64,000 nucleotides of DNA from assembly GCF_040932485.1 (NCBI RefSeq), contig NZ_JBFRBH010000001.1, forward strand, positions 3,150,212 to 3,214,211, given 5' to 3'. The position numbers and the translations under genes are program-made. Shown here one piece after another: positions 16,229 through 24,772 of this stretch (positions are counted from its first letter, which is position 1; each line of letters starts with the position of its first letter). This DNA comes from Gymnodinialimonas sp. 202GB13-11 (GTDB lineage: Bacteria > Pseudomonadota > Alphaproteobacteria > Rhodobacterales > Rhodobacteraceae). Below the pieces are notes generated by a model that had not been told where the DNA came from, did not search any database, and saw only the letters and a program-made list of their open reading frames with translations.

Positions 16229-19066
16229 TCAGAAGATGAAATCACTGGCCCCGAGCCCCGCCGTGTAATCCGCAAGCGTCACGAAATTCTGCGGGTCGCC
16301 ATCCGCATGCACAAAGGTATGCCCCCCCGCGCTCCAGATCGTGAGATCGCCAAAGCCGGACACACCGATAAGACCGCTGACATCCAGCCTGTCTGAGCCA
16401 TCCTCATACCCGGCAACCACATCCTCCCCAAAGCCATCGTCGAATACGAACACATCCGCCCCAGTACCCCCGGCGAGGTAATCCTTGCCCAAACCGCCTT
16501 CCAACGTGTCATTACCGCCAGAGCCGATCAACGCATCGTCGCCCGCACTGCCAAACAGGTAATCATCACCCGCATCGGCATAGATCGTGTCGTTGCCCAA
16601 CCCGGCCGACATAACATCCGCGCCGTTCCCGCCGACCAGCACGATATCCTCGCCGTAGCCACTCGCGTTGAGCGTGTCGTTTCCGGTGAACCCCATCACC
16701 CATTCCACACCGCTCCATCCGCCAATGTTCAGATCAAGGCCGGATGCGTTGCGCACGACCACCTCGTCATAGCCAGCGCCGCCATGCACCACGTCCCCAT
16801 CATCGAAGACATAGATCAGGTCATCCCCGGCTCCTGCATCAACACTGTCATTACCGGTCCAACCTAGAATCGTATCCTGCCCGGATCCGCCTGAGATGCT
16901 GTCGGCCCCGTCACCGCCCAGAAGCGTGTCGTTGCCTGCACCGCCCTGCACCGTGTCATTACCAGCATTGGCCCAAATGAAGATCGCTTCACTCAGCGCA
17001 CTGGCGTCAATCACGTCATGGCCGACATTACCCTCGACCCGCTCAATTCCCGACCAACCAGTCAGCGAAATCGCATCGCCCGAGCCGTCAAGAATGATCG
17101 CCACGTCAAAGCCCTGCGTGCCGGTATCGGTCAGAAGATGCCCGGCACCCGCATAGTAGAGGTCGTCCCCCTCACCACCGTTCAGCGTATCCGCTCCGCC
17201 CAACCCAAGCAGAATATCAGGGTCATCGCCGCCAAAAATCAGGTCATCGCCATCGCCGCCCACCAGCGTGTCCACCCCGGCCATGCCATAAAGGGTGTCA
17301 TTGCCCGAGCCGCCGTTGAGCGTGTCGTTGTTGATCCCGCCATCCATCTGGTCGGCGCCATCGCCGCCCAAAAGCGTGTCATTCCCGAAGCCGCCCGCAA
17401 TGCTGTCCGCATCCGTGCCACCATCAACGAAATCATCGCCCAGCCCGGCCGTGATCGTGTCATTGCCGGCACCCGTCACAAACACATCGTCGAGCGAGGT
17501 GCCCTGAACATCCTGCGCGCCGGAATTGCCGAAGATCGCATCGAAGTCAGGGGCGCGGCTGGCCGTCGACAGAATCGCGGCCTGCACCTCGGCAGCGCTC
17601 AGCATCTGCGCGTTGCGGGTCACGATTTCCACCGTCTCGGACCGCCAGGTCAGAATGGCCCCCGTAGCCGTAGCCGTATATCCGATCTGTTCGGGGTCGT
17701 AGAACATCGGCCAATCGCTCAAGTCGAGGCGATCCTGCCCGGGCTGAAAATCCTCAATCCGGTCAGCCAATCCATCGGCGCGCAAGATATAGGTGTCAGC
17801 CCCGTCGCCCCCGATCAGCGTGTCCGAGCCGTGGCCATCCTCAATCAGGTCGTCCCCGGCAAAGCCCTGCAACACGTCCGCGCCCGCGCCACCGATCAGG
17901 ATATCGTCCAGACCGCCGCCTGAAAGCGTAGTGCCATGATGGCCCGCCATTTGCGTCACACCCTGAACCGAAAGGTCCAGCGTAACCTCCGCGTAGCCGC
18001 CTTGTGCCTCGGTCGCTGCAAAGACACGCATCGTGTCGCCGTCCATCATCGTGGCCGTGGCGGCCACGTTGTCGAAGCCCGTGGTCTCGGCCGAGGTCAT
18101 CACATCCAGCAACTGCAACCGCCCACTTGGCAACATCGCAAACAGGGTCAGCCCATCATCGCCACCCCCGGCCAACACGTAGACCTGACCGTTATGTTCC
18201 ACCACATCAAGCGTCTGCACCTGCCCGAACCGCGTATCCGCAGTGTCGTTGAGATGTTCAACGTCCCGGATGGAGCCATCCTCTCCGATCTCCAACACCG
18301 TCAGCGCACCCGATTGGCCCTGCCCATCACTGGGGGCCGAGGCCACGATGATAAACACCTTATCCCCGATATTAACCAACGCACTGTCCGTCGGCGTCAT
18401 GATACCGAGGCCTTCGTTCACACCCATGTTCGCGGTGTTGAACAGCTTGTTCGTGGGATCGATGTAGAACACCGACACGCCGCTATCGGCTTGGCTGACG
18501 CTGGCCATGAACTCGACGCCGTTAACCTCGAACGTGTTGATGCCAATCGCGTCGCTCACATAGGTTTGCGCGGTATCTTTCACGGTAATCTGCTGCGTCA
18601 GGGTTCCGTTCGCGGCAATCGCGTAGCCCTGAATCTCGCCAGAGGCCTCCGGCGCCATGAACAGCATGTCCGCGCCCCATTGCGACAGGTCGATCGACCG
18701 GTCATTTCCGGCATTCACGCCCGACATCAGGCTGCTTTGTCCAATATCGCCGTTGCCAGCCAATTCGAACAGGCGCACCTGCTGCGTGCCCGAAGCGGCA
18801 ACCGCCAAAGAGACAGTGCCGTTATTGTCCAGCAAAGCCAGATCGCGCATCACGCCATCAGACCAGGCCGCGTCGAAATAGGCGAAATCAGCAAGGCTGG
18901 CAGAACCCGGCTGGCCAAGATCATAGGCCGTTAGTCCACCCAACTGGCCGGACGTGGCATAGAGCATCGGCCCCGTGACGCCCTCGACCACCATCAGGTC
19001 CGTGATCCCCACATCCAAACTGGTTTGACCGGCACTAAACCGGCTTTCGAATACCAACTGCGGCAT
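16229..19066 (-). CDS. Large RTX calcium-binding protein with propeller-like N-terminus
   Basis: A 945-residue protein without a Sec signal. Residues 1-360 consist of repeats rich in beta strands (such as MLYATSGQLGGLTAYDLGQ, VYVLAGGGDDGLTLFAML), which looks like a beta-propeller. Then come two blocks of GGxGxDxLxG nonapeptides, separated by a non-repeat part (about 430-500), with two supra-units carrying GWSGIERVEG and GWSGVEWVMG. The end (ADVFVFDDGFGEDVVAGY) resembles that of the M10 protease at 9041. Type I secretion and calcium-induced folding are expected; no enzyme motif is visible in the propeller. It converges on the glycan genes, 9 bases from their end. Confidence 0.85.
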   Translation of the reverse strand: MPQLVFESRFSAGQTSLDVGITDLMVVEGVTGPMLYATSGQLGGLTAYDLGQPGSASLADFAYFDAAWSDGVMRDLALLDNNGTVSLAVAASGTQQVRLFELAGNGDIGQSSLMSGVNAGNDRSIDLSQWGADMLFMAPEASGEIQGYAIAANGTLTQQITVKDTAQTYVSDAIGINTFEVNGVEFMASVSQADSGVSVFYIDPTNKLFNTANMGVNEGLGIMTPTDSALVNIGDKVFIIVASAPSDGQGQSGALTVLEIGEDGSIRDVEHLNDTADTRFGQVQTLDVVEHNGQVYVLAGGGDDGLTLFAMLPSGRLQLLDVMTSAETTGFDNVAATATMMDGDTMRVFAATEAQGGYAEVTLDLSVQGVTQMAGHHGTTLSGGGLDDILIGGAGADVLQGFAGDDLIEDGHGSDTLIGGDGADTYILRADGLADRIEDFQPGQDRLDLSDWPMFYDPEQIGYTATATGAILTWRSETVEIVTRNAQMLSAAEVQAAILSTASRAPDFDAIFGNSGAQDVQGTSLDDVFVTGAGNDTITAGLGDDFVDGGTDADSIAGGFGNDTLLGGDGADQMDGGINNDTLNGGSGNDTLYGMAGVDTLVGGDGDDLIFGGDDPDILLGLGGADTLNGGEGDDLYYAGAGHLLTDTGTQGFDVAIILDGSGDAISLTGWSGIERVEGNVGHDVIDASALSEAIFIWANAGNDTVQGGAGNDTLLGGDGADSISGGSGQDTILGWTGNDSVDAGAGDDLIYVFDDGDVVHGGAGYDEVVVRNASGLDLNIGGWSGVEWVMGFTGNDTLNASGYGEDIVLVGGNGADVMSAGLGNDTIYADAGDDYLFGSAGDDALIGSGGNDTLEGGLGKDYLAGGTGADVFVFDDGFGEDVVAGYEDGSDRLDVSGLIGVSGFGDLTIWSAGGHTFVHADGDPQNFVTLADYTAGLGASDFIF

Positions 19067-19285
19067 CGTTTATTACCCCGTATCGCTCGACAACGAAGGT
19101 GGGGGTGGGGCGGGTTTTGGCTGTGGAATAATCGCGGCGGAATGGCGGACAATCTGGGCGGAAGGGCGAAAATCCCGCTCAATTTTCGGATCAGAGTTAA
19201 GGTATTTGGGCGGTACGAAATGGCAGAGCGTGCCCGCTCAAGTCACGGCAGGCCGCCTGAAAATCAGGGTCAAAATGCGCAGGCG

Positions 19286-19957
19286 TCATGCTTCGTCCGG
19301 ACGACGAAGCAATGTTGTTTGGTGAATCTCAATCGCTTCATCGAGGTTCGAGAAGTAGCGCAATCGCCCGTCCTCAAGAACAAGCGCATGGTCACAATAT
19401 TCCCGCAGCTCGGCGAGGTTATGGTTCACCATGATCGCCCCGGCCTTCTGCATCCGATCCCGAAACACCGCCTTGCTCTTTTGCCGGAACGAGGCATCGC
19501 CCGCCCCCGTCACCTCATCAACCAGATAGGTATCAAACGCGATGCCCATCGACAGGCCAAACGTCAGGCGAGAGCGCATGCCTTGGCTGTAGGTCCGCAC
19601 CGGCATCCGAAAATGCGCGCCAAGTTCTGCGAAGTCCTGTACGAAATCGGCCAACTCATCCGTATCGACACCATAGATGCGCGCAATGAAGCGGGTGTTC
19701 TGCGCGCCGGTCAGCTGCGGATGAAAAGATCCGGCAAATCCCACCGGCCAAGAAATCGACCCATCACTGACTACGCGTCCCGCATCGGGCCGCATATTGC
19801 CCGCGATGATCTGCATCAGCGTCGACTTGCCCGCCCCATTCCGCCCCAGCAGGGCCAGCGACTGTCCCGACGGGATCGTCAGGTTCAGATTGTTGATCAC
19901 GACACGCCGCGTGCCGTTGACCATGAAGCTTTTCGTGAGGTTTTCGAACCGGATCAT
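19286..19957 (-). CDS. kpsT: Capsular polysaccharide ABC transporter, ATP-binding subunit
   Basis: A 223-residue ATPase with Walker A GRNGAGKST (38-46), the signature YSQGMRSR (123-130), Walker B LVDE (145-148) and H-loop His179. The short length and the GSFHPQLTGAQNTRF segment are typical of the KpsT/Wzt type that exports capsule or O-antigen chains across the inner membrane. The KpsE-like gene lies 13 bases upstream on the same strand, and the permease gene is divergent beyond it. The ATPase powers export of a polysaccharide made in the cytoplasm. Confidence 0.92.
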   Translation of the reverse strand: MIRFENLTKSFMVNGTRRVVINNLNLTIPSGQSLALLGRNGAGKSTLMQIIAGNMRPDAGRVVSDGSISWPVGFAGSFHPQLTGAQNTRFIARIYGVDTDELADFVQDFAELGAHFRMPVRTYSQGMRSRLTFGLSMGIAFDTYLVDEVTGAGDASFRQKSKAVFRDRMQKAGAIMVNHNLAELREYCDHALVLEDGRLRYFSNLDEAIEIHQTTLLRRPDEA

Positions 19958-19970
19958 CGGGCGAGCCGCC

Positions 19971-21209
19971 TTACTGCCGATCCCGGATCGAATAGACGAT
20001 CAGCGCAATGATCGACCACGCAATCAGTAGGAACAGACCTGCCTGCGCCAAGATCATAGCATTGCGCGGATATTCGGGCCCGTCCGGCACGCTCGGCTCG
20101 ATATAGACCGCCAGATAACGGCTTTGTCGCGCCGCATTGGTCCGCGCCAGATCGAGTGCTGCAACAGCCAACCCATGGGTCGTCTCCGCCAATTCGCGCG
20201 CCACGACCAGTCCCTCATACTCCGTCATCAGATCGGAATACGCTTCATCGCGGCCGGTCTCACCGACAACGTTGAACGTCCCGCGCTCCTCGGAAATCCT
20301 GGCCCGGATCGCCGCGATCCGTTGCCGCATCTGTTGCAGGCGCGTGTCGTTCGGGTTGGAGGTATTCGCGCTCAGCAGATCATATTCCACCAGCACTTCC
20401 GCAAGTTGCTGTTGCAGGTTCGTCAAAACCCCCAGCCGCCCTTCCAGATCAATCTCCGGGTCCACGATCTGAGTACGCGACCGGAACGCCGCCAAATCCT
20501 CCCGCGCTCGAACGAGCCGTTGCGTCGTCACTGCCAGATCATCCTCGGCATAGCGCACCGAATCCGTGCGCACCGCCGCGTTCAACTCATTCAAAAGCGC
20601 TTGGCTTTCCTCGATGATCGCCTGCGTGATCCCATGGGCAGTCTCCGGATCAAACGCCAGAACCTGCAACTCCATTAGCCCCGTCGCCTGATCGTAGCTC
20701 AGCCGCACAACCCGCTGCCAGTAACTCACGAAATCCTCAATCGTGGCATCGGGTGCCAGCGCAAAGATCGGATCCCGCTCATGGGTCTGCGCATAATGCG
20801 CCCGCAAATCCTGCCGTTCCAATAACCGCTCCACCAGTGTCTGGCTTTCGATGAACTCATGCAGAATATCGCCATCCACATTCGCAGGCCCCGCCGCAAG
20901 CTGCGTGATCCCACCCAACAGGTCGGTAGGCATCGTCATCTCGTTCGAGCGCACGGTGAACCCGACGGTGGAGGCATATTGCGGCGTCGCACGTTCGGTC
21001 AGGTAGAAGGCCGCCGCCGCGAACGGCAACAACACCAGCACCAGGAATGACGCAATCTGCCCCCAATGGCGAAACCGCATCTTCGCCGGGCCCACGGTGG
21101 CCCGGACCTGTATCACCTTTGCCGGTTCCGCTCCGGCCCGCGCCGCCGCCGCGATCCGCGCAGCCGCTTCGTCATCTTCGACCAGTTTTGGTTTCGGCAA
21201 GGCTGACAT
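19971..21209 (-). CDS. kpsE: Capsule export inner-membrane protein, KpsE/Wzz type
   Basis: A 412-residue protein of the polysaccharide co-polymerase/KpsE family. After a basic N-terminus there is a membrane segment (about 54-75, SFLVLVLLPFAAAAFYL), a long periplasmic part with coiled-coil helices (about 165-340), and a second membrane segment close to the C-terminus (AGLFLLIAWSIIALIVYSI). These proteins link the inner-membrane ABC transporter to the outer-membrane export channel. A GTG start at 21230 is possible; 21209 is favoured because GGGGACA lies before it. The gene is divergent from kpsM. Confidence 0.85.
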   Translation of the reverse strand: MSALPKPKLVEDDEAAARIAAAARAGAEPAKVIQVRATVGPAKMRFRHWGQIASFLVLVLLPFAAAAFYLTERATPQYASTVGFTVRSNEMTMPTDLLGGITQLAAGPANVDGDILHEFIESQTLVERLLERQDLRAHYAQTHERDPIFALAPDATIEDFVSYWQRVVRLSYDQATGLMELQVLAFDPETAHGITQAIIEESQALLNELNAAVRTDSVRYAEDDLAVTTQRLVRAREDLAAFRSRTQIVDPEIDLEGRLGVLTNLQQQLAEVLVEYDLLSANTSNPNDTRLQQMRQRIAAIRARISEERGTFNVVGETGRDEAYSDLMTEYEGLVVARELAETTHGLAVAALDLARTNAARQSRYLAVYIEPSVPDGPEYPRNAMILAQAGLFLLIAWSIIALIVYSIRDRQ

Positions 21210-21304
21210 TCTGTCCCCGACATTCATCACTTGTTGACCAGAGCCATTGATACTGAGTCCCGTTAATTCCGGATGAATGCCCCGCTCGAAATGTGAGGAT
21301 CCGC

Positions 21305-22114
21305 GTGACCAGCCACGCCCAACCGCAACGCGCGGCCCTGCCGACGGGCAAGCTGACCCGCGCCGCCCGCGCCACCCTGGCGCTGATGCTGCGCGAGATG
21401 TCGACGCGCTATGGCCGCTCCCCCGGCGGCTATGTTTGGGCCGTGCTGGAGCCTATCGGCGCGGTCATCGTGATCTCCATCGCGCTGCAATTCCTGATCC
21501 GCGTGCCGCCGCTCGGCTCATCCTTCCTGCTCTTCTACGCCTCAGGCTATCTGGTGTTTTACCTCTACAACACGCTGCAACAGCATATCAGCCTGGCGCT
21601 CACCTTCTCCAAACCGCTTCTGATGTACCCGGCCGTTTCATGGATCGACGCCGTGCTGGCACGCTTCCTACTCAACACGCTCACGGGCATCGGCGTCGTC
21701 GCCATCTCCATGACCGGGATCATCTGGTGGACGGAAACAAACACCACACTCGACCTTGCCCCGATCCTCGGCGCGCTCCTGATGATGGCGATGCTTGGTC
21801 TGGGTCACGGCACACTCAACTGTGCCCTCGTTGGCCTGTTCCCGGCTTGGGCGCAGGTATGGGGCATCCTCTCACGCCCGCTTCTCGTGGCAGCCGGCGT
21901 GTTTTTCATCGTCGAAGACCTGCCCCAAAACGCGCAGGACGTACTGTGGTGGACCCCATGGATTCACGCCACCACCTTGTTCCGGCAAGGTGTCTACCCG
22001 ACCTACCAGCCCGACTACGTGTCGTTCACATTGGTCATGCTCTGGGCGCTGATCCCGCTGTTCTTCGGGCTGTTGCTGCTGCGCCGTCACCGCCAGGATA
22101 TCCTGATGCAGTAG
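21305..22114 (+). CDS. kpsM: Capsular polysaccharide ABC transporter, permease subunit
   Basis: About 269 residues with six predicted membrane helices of the ABC-2 type; MLREMSTRYGRSPGGYVWAV near the start and the final LLLRRHRQDILMQ are typical of KpsM. It forms the inner-membrane channel with KpsT. The GTG at 21305 is favoured by a GAGGA site six bases before it; an in-frame GTG at 21293 is also possible. The gene is divergent from kpsE and its stop lies four bases from the rlmH stop, so the two transcripts converge tightly. Confidence 0.9.
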   Translation: MTSHAQPQRAALPTGKLTRAARATLALMLREMSTRYGRSPGGYVWAVLEPIGAVIVISIALQFLIRVPPLGSSFLLFYASGYLVFYLYNTLQQHISLALTFSKPLLMYPAVSWIDAVLARFLLNTLTGIGVVAISMTGIIWWTETNTTLDLAPILGALLMMAMLGLGHGTLNCALVGLFPAWAQVWGILSRPLLVAAGVFFIVEDLPQNAQDVLWWTPWIHATTLFRQGVYPTYQPDYVSFTLVMLWALIPLFFGLLLLRRHRQDILMQ

Positions 22115-22117
22115 AGG

Positions 22118-22585
22118 TCAGACCCGGTGATAGGGCGAACCCGACAGGATCGACGCGGCCCGGTACAACTGCTCGGACAGCATCACGCGGGCCAGCATAT
22201 GCGGCCACACCATCTTGCCGAACGAAATTGCTAGCCCCGCCTGCGCCCGAAAGCCCGGGTCCGTCCCATCCGCGCCACCAATCACAATCGCCAGATCCCC
22301 GGTCCCGCGATCCCGCTGCGCCCCCAACCGGCGCGCAAAATCAGGGGATGTCATCACATCACCCCGTTCATCCATCACCCAGAACGCCTCACACGGCAGG
22401 GCCTTGCGCAGAAGCTCCGCCTCGCCCGCCATGCCACCGCCCTTGCGGTCTTCGACCTCCACAACACGGCCAAGCGTCAGCCCAAGGCCGCGCCCCGTCT
22501 TGTCGAACCGATCCAGATATTCGTCAATCAGCGCCTTCTCCGGTCCACCCTTCAGGCGGCCGACGACGCAAAGATGAACCTTCAT
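22118..22585 (-). CDS. rlmH: 23S rRNA (pseudouridine1915-N3)-methyltransferase
   Basis: A 155-residue SPOUT-fold methyltransferase that methylates pseudouridine 1915 in helix 69 of 23S rRNA in assembled ribosomes. Family marks are the start MKVHLCVVGRLK, the SAM-binding knot segment IVIGGADGTDPGF, and the conserved C-terminus LSEQLYRAASILSGSPYHR. The start at 22585 fits the family; the longer open frame to 22669 runs into rsfS. It is seven bases downstream of rsfS and probably cotranscribed with it. Confidence 0.97.
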   Translation of the reverse strand: MKVHLCVVGRLKGGPEKALIDEYLDRFDKTGRGLGLTLGRVVEVEDRKGGGMAGEAELLRKALPCEAFWVMDERGDVMTSPDFARRLGAQRDRGTGDLAIVIGGADGTDPGFRAQAGLAISFGKMVWPHMLARVMLSEQLYRAASILSGSPYHRV

Positions 22586-22592
22586 CCAGCTT

Positions 22593-23009
22593 TCAGGTGG
22601 CCGCCGGCGGCTGCCACATCTTCTCAAGCTGGTAGAAGTCACGCACCTCGGGCCGGAACACGTGAACAATCACGTCCGCCGTGTCGATCAGAACCCAATC
22701 GCCCGCATCCTTGCCTTCCATCTTCGCGAGAAGGCCAAACTCCGCCTTCAACCGCTCGACAAGCTTTTCCGAAATCGCCGCAACCTGCCGGGTCGACCGG
22801 CCAGAGGCCACGACCATGTAATCGGCGATCGACGACTTGCCGCGCAGATCGATCTGCACAACGTCTTCGGCCTTGTCTTCGTCAAGAGAGGTCAGGATCC
22901 GCTTCAACAGCTCCTCGCTGGAGTAAGTCGGTTCAGGGCGCGCATGTCTTGCGCTTGGTGCGGCGGTCGGTGCCGCCTGAGTAAGTCCGGTCAGGACCTT
23001 ATCCTCCAT
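22593..23009 (-). CDS. rsfS: Ribosomal silencing factor
   Basis: A 138-residue RsfS/Iojap protein that binds ribosomal protein L14 and blocks joining of the subunits when nutrients are scarce. The conserved core runs from SSEELLKRILTSLDEDKAEDV through DYMVVASGRSTRQV and WVLIDTADVIVHVFRPEVRDFYQLE. The first 30 residues are a variable Ala/Pro-rich extension. It is paired with rlmH, the common bacterial arrangement. Confidence 0.96.
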   Translation of the reverse strand: MEDKVLTGLTQAAPTAAPSARHARPEPTYSSEELLKRILTSLDEDKAEDVVQIDLRGKSSIADYMVVASGRSTRQVAAISEKLVERLKAEFGLLAKMEGKDAGDWVLIDTADVIVHVFRPEVRDFYQLEKMWQPPAAT

Positions 23010-23158
23010 GGCTCACGCGCCTGAAAAACCCCGGCGCCGGGCTGTGGACAGAATAACATTGCCCTTGTCGCATCTCAACTATGCGCTCGGGCAAGGCGAT
23101 CCAAGTGTTGCGGCAAGCCCCTGAACGGGCCGCGCCGCAACGTCACAAGCGCTGCCGT

Positions 23159-23680
23159 TTAACGACAAGGCTGCAGGAGTCCAACCGTCTCCGCATCATA
23201 AATGCGTGTCAGCGGCACATTGTCGAACAGCGGCAAGAATGCGCCGCCCGGCTCCAACTGCAACGCCATCGTGAACCGCGCGTTGTCAGCCGGTCCGCCT
23301 CCCACGGCACATGGCGCGAATCCCGCGCTGAAGCTGCCGTTGGTCCCGTTCGGGTCCGCCGCCTCCCACCCGCGCACGCGGGCGATATCCGCCCGCATCC
23401 TGACCTGCGCGTCTTCCGCCACGCGCCACACGTCGCCCGTGTTGACCAGCGGATACTGCCCGTCCAACGCCTCGCCCGTTGCGGTCTCCGTCGTGATCCG
23501 CAGCTCTGCCGTGCCCGACACCACCGCGACCCCCTCCGGAAGCTCCAACTGAACCGCCATGACCGAGGGGTCAGTCTCAAGCGGATTCATCGTCGCCAAT
23601 TGCAAAGCGGTCATCGGGTTGATCGACATGCATCCCCCTAAAACCACGCTCAAACCCAGGACAAAGACACCACGCATCAT
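23159..23680 (-). CDS. Putative lipoprotein
   Basis: A 173-residue protein with a lipoprotein signal: hydrophobic GVFVLGLSVVLGGC with the lipobox cysteine at residue 17. The rest is a small soluble domain with one more cysteine pair (PCAV near the middle and QPCR at the end). A Met at position 2 could also be the start. I do not recognise the family. It is divergent from the DUF2975 gene across 67 AT-rich bases. Confidence 0.75.
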   Translation of the reverse strand: MMRGVFVLGLSVVLGGCMSINPMTALQLATMNPLETDPSVMAVQLELPEGVAVVSGTAELRITTETATGEALDGQYPLVNTGDVWRVAEDAQVRMRADIARVRGWEAADPNGTNGSFSAGFAPCAVGGGPADNARFTMALQLEPGGAFLPLFDNVPLTRIYDAETVGLLQPCR

Positions 23681-23747
23681 ATTTCCTCTTTCGAATCATT
23701 TTTTATTGTTTTACAGAAAATTTATATTGCTGAAAAGAGAGGTCATT

Positions 23748-24287
23748 ATGTCTGACGCCATTCTTCGCCTGCGCCGCATCGCACGGCCCATGTCCTATCT
23801 TGTGACCGCCGCCATGGTGCTTCTGCCACTTGCTTTAATCATCGCAGCGCTCAGCGGCGCGTATGATGAGGCCTATCTCCGCAGCACGTTCAGCGGCGTG
23901 ACCCTGCCTGAGCAGATCGGCACCTTCGCCTGGATCGTAATTTATGGAATCGCCATCCTGTCCGTCGGCCTCATCCTTACCGCGCTCTGGCAAATGCGCA
24001 CGCTCTTCTCGCTTTATGCGATGGGCGATGTATTCGGCCCCGACGCGGCCCGTGCGATCCGGCAAACCGGCCTGACCCTGCTTGTGCTGGCCGCCGTCGG
24101 CGTCATCGGCAACACGCTGATCATCCTCGCGCTGACGACCAACAATCCGGCGGGCCAACGCGCCCTGTCGATCGGGTTTTCCAGCGACGACATCTTCCTG
24201 TTCTTCACCTCCGGCCTGCTCGTCGCGATCGGGTGGGCCATGTCCGAGGCAACGCGCATCGCGGATGAGAACAAGGGATTCGTCTGA
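23748..24287 (+). CDS. DUF2975 domain membrane protein
   Basis: A 179-residue protein with four hydrophobic segments (from PMSYLVTAAMVLLPLALIIAAL onward) and the middle block LYAMGDVFGPDAARAIRQTG, which is characteristic of DUF2975. Start at 23748 is set by AGAGAGG; a longer frame to 23559 reads back into the divergent lipoprotein. It overlaps the HTH gene by one base. DUF2975 genes commonly pair with a small Cro/C1-type regulator, and the membrane protein is thought to work with it, but its role is not known. Confidence 0.88.
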   Translation: MSDAILRLRRIARPMSYLVTAAMVLLPLALIIAALSGAYDEAYLRSTFSGVTLPEQIGTFAWIVIYGIAILSVGLILTALWQMRTLFSLYAMGDVFGPDAARAIRQTGLTLLVLAAVGVIGNTLIILALTTNNPAGQRALSIGFSSDDIFLFFTSGLLVAIGWAMSEATRIADENKGFV

Positions 24288-24550
24288 TGGCCGCGGAAAT
24301 CATCGTCCGCCTCGATGTCATGCTGGCCCTTCGCAAAATGAAAAGTCGGGAGCTTGCGGCGCAGATCGGTATCACCGAGGCGAATCTGAGCCTGCTGAAA
24401 AGCGGCAAGGTGAAGGGCATCCGGTTCGAGACACTGGCCAAGATCTGTGAGGTGCTCGATTGCCAGCCCGGCGACCTGTTGGAGGCTGTCCCGACACCAC
24501 CACTGGGCGACCAAAGTCCTCCCGAACGGGAACAGTTCGACAGGCATTAA
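24287..24550 (+). CDS. Small XRE-type HTH regulator, YozG-like
   Basis: An 87-residue protein that is almost only a Cro/C1 helix-turn-helix: RLDVMLALRKMKSRELAAQIG, ITEANLSLLKSGKVKGIRFETL, then AKICEVLDCQPGDLLE. This is the YozG/YobD type found next to DUF2975 genes. Its start overlaps the DUF2975 stop by one base, so both are made from one message. The C-terminal tail is unstructured; the DNA coding for its end holds one copy of a decamer that recurs in the inverted repeat just downstream, a possible operator. Confidence 0.92.
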   Translation: MAAEIIVRLDVMLALRKMKSRELAAQIGITEANLSLLKSGKVKGIRFETLAKICEVLDCQPGDLLEAVPTPPLGDQSPPEREQFDRH

Positions 24551-24557
24551 CCATGAA

Positions 24558-24599
24558 ACTCCTCCCGTTCGGGCACAACTCTTCCCGAACGGGAGGAGT
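24558..24599. repeat. Perfect 16-bp inverted repeat, 10-base loop
   Basis: Arms at 24558-24573 and 24584-24599 match over all 16 bases, around CACAACTCTT. The core decamer CCCGAACGGG also occurs at 24521-24530 inside the end of the HTH gene. There is no T-run after the right arm, so a plain intrinsic terminator is less likely than a protein-binding site, an mRNA structure, or a terminator acting with other factors. Confidence 0.75.
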
Positions 24600-24772
24600 A
24601 TTTGCGCTCTTGGTCCGTCGTGCCAATGCACTCATAGATTTGCCTGATCAGCATATATCTTGGGGATAACCCGCCCATCGGTGCCATATAAAGCGTAGAG
24701 TTGTTGACTCAGCCCGGGCCAATCCGGACACTCTCGGAACTCAAGAATCGCGGCAATCAAGGCAGGCATCCC

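Noticed and set aside
17018-18934. Two open frames (301 and 332 codons) on the plus strand
   Set aside because: They are antisense to the large RTX protein and show only the complement of its repeats and propeller.
21277-22635. Open frame of 452 codons overlapping kpsM in another frame
   Set aside because: It is Pro/Arg-rich and runs through kpsM, rlmH and into rsfS; kpsM has the membrane pattern of its family.
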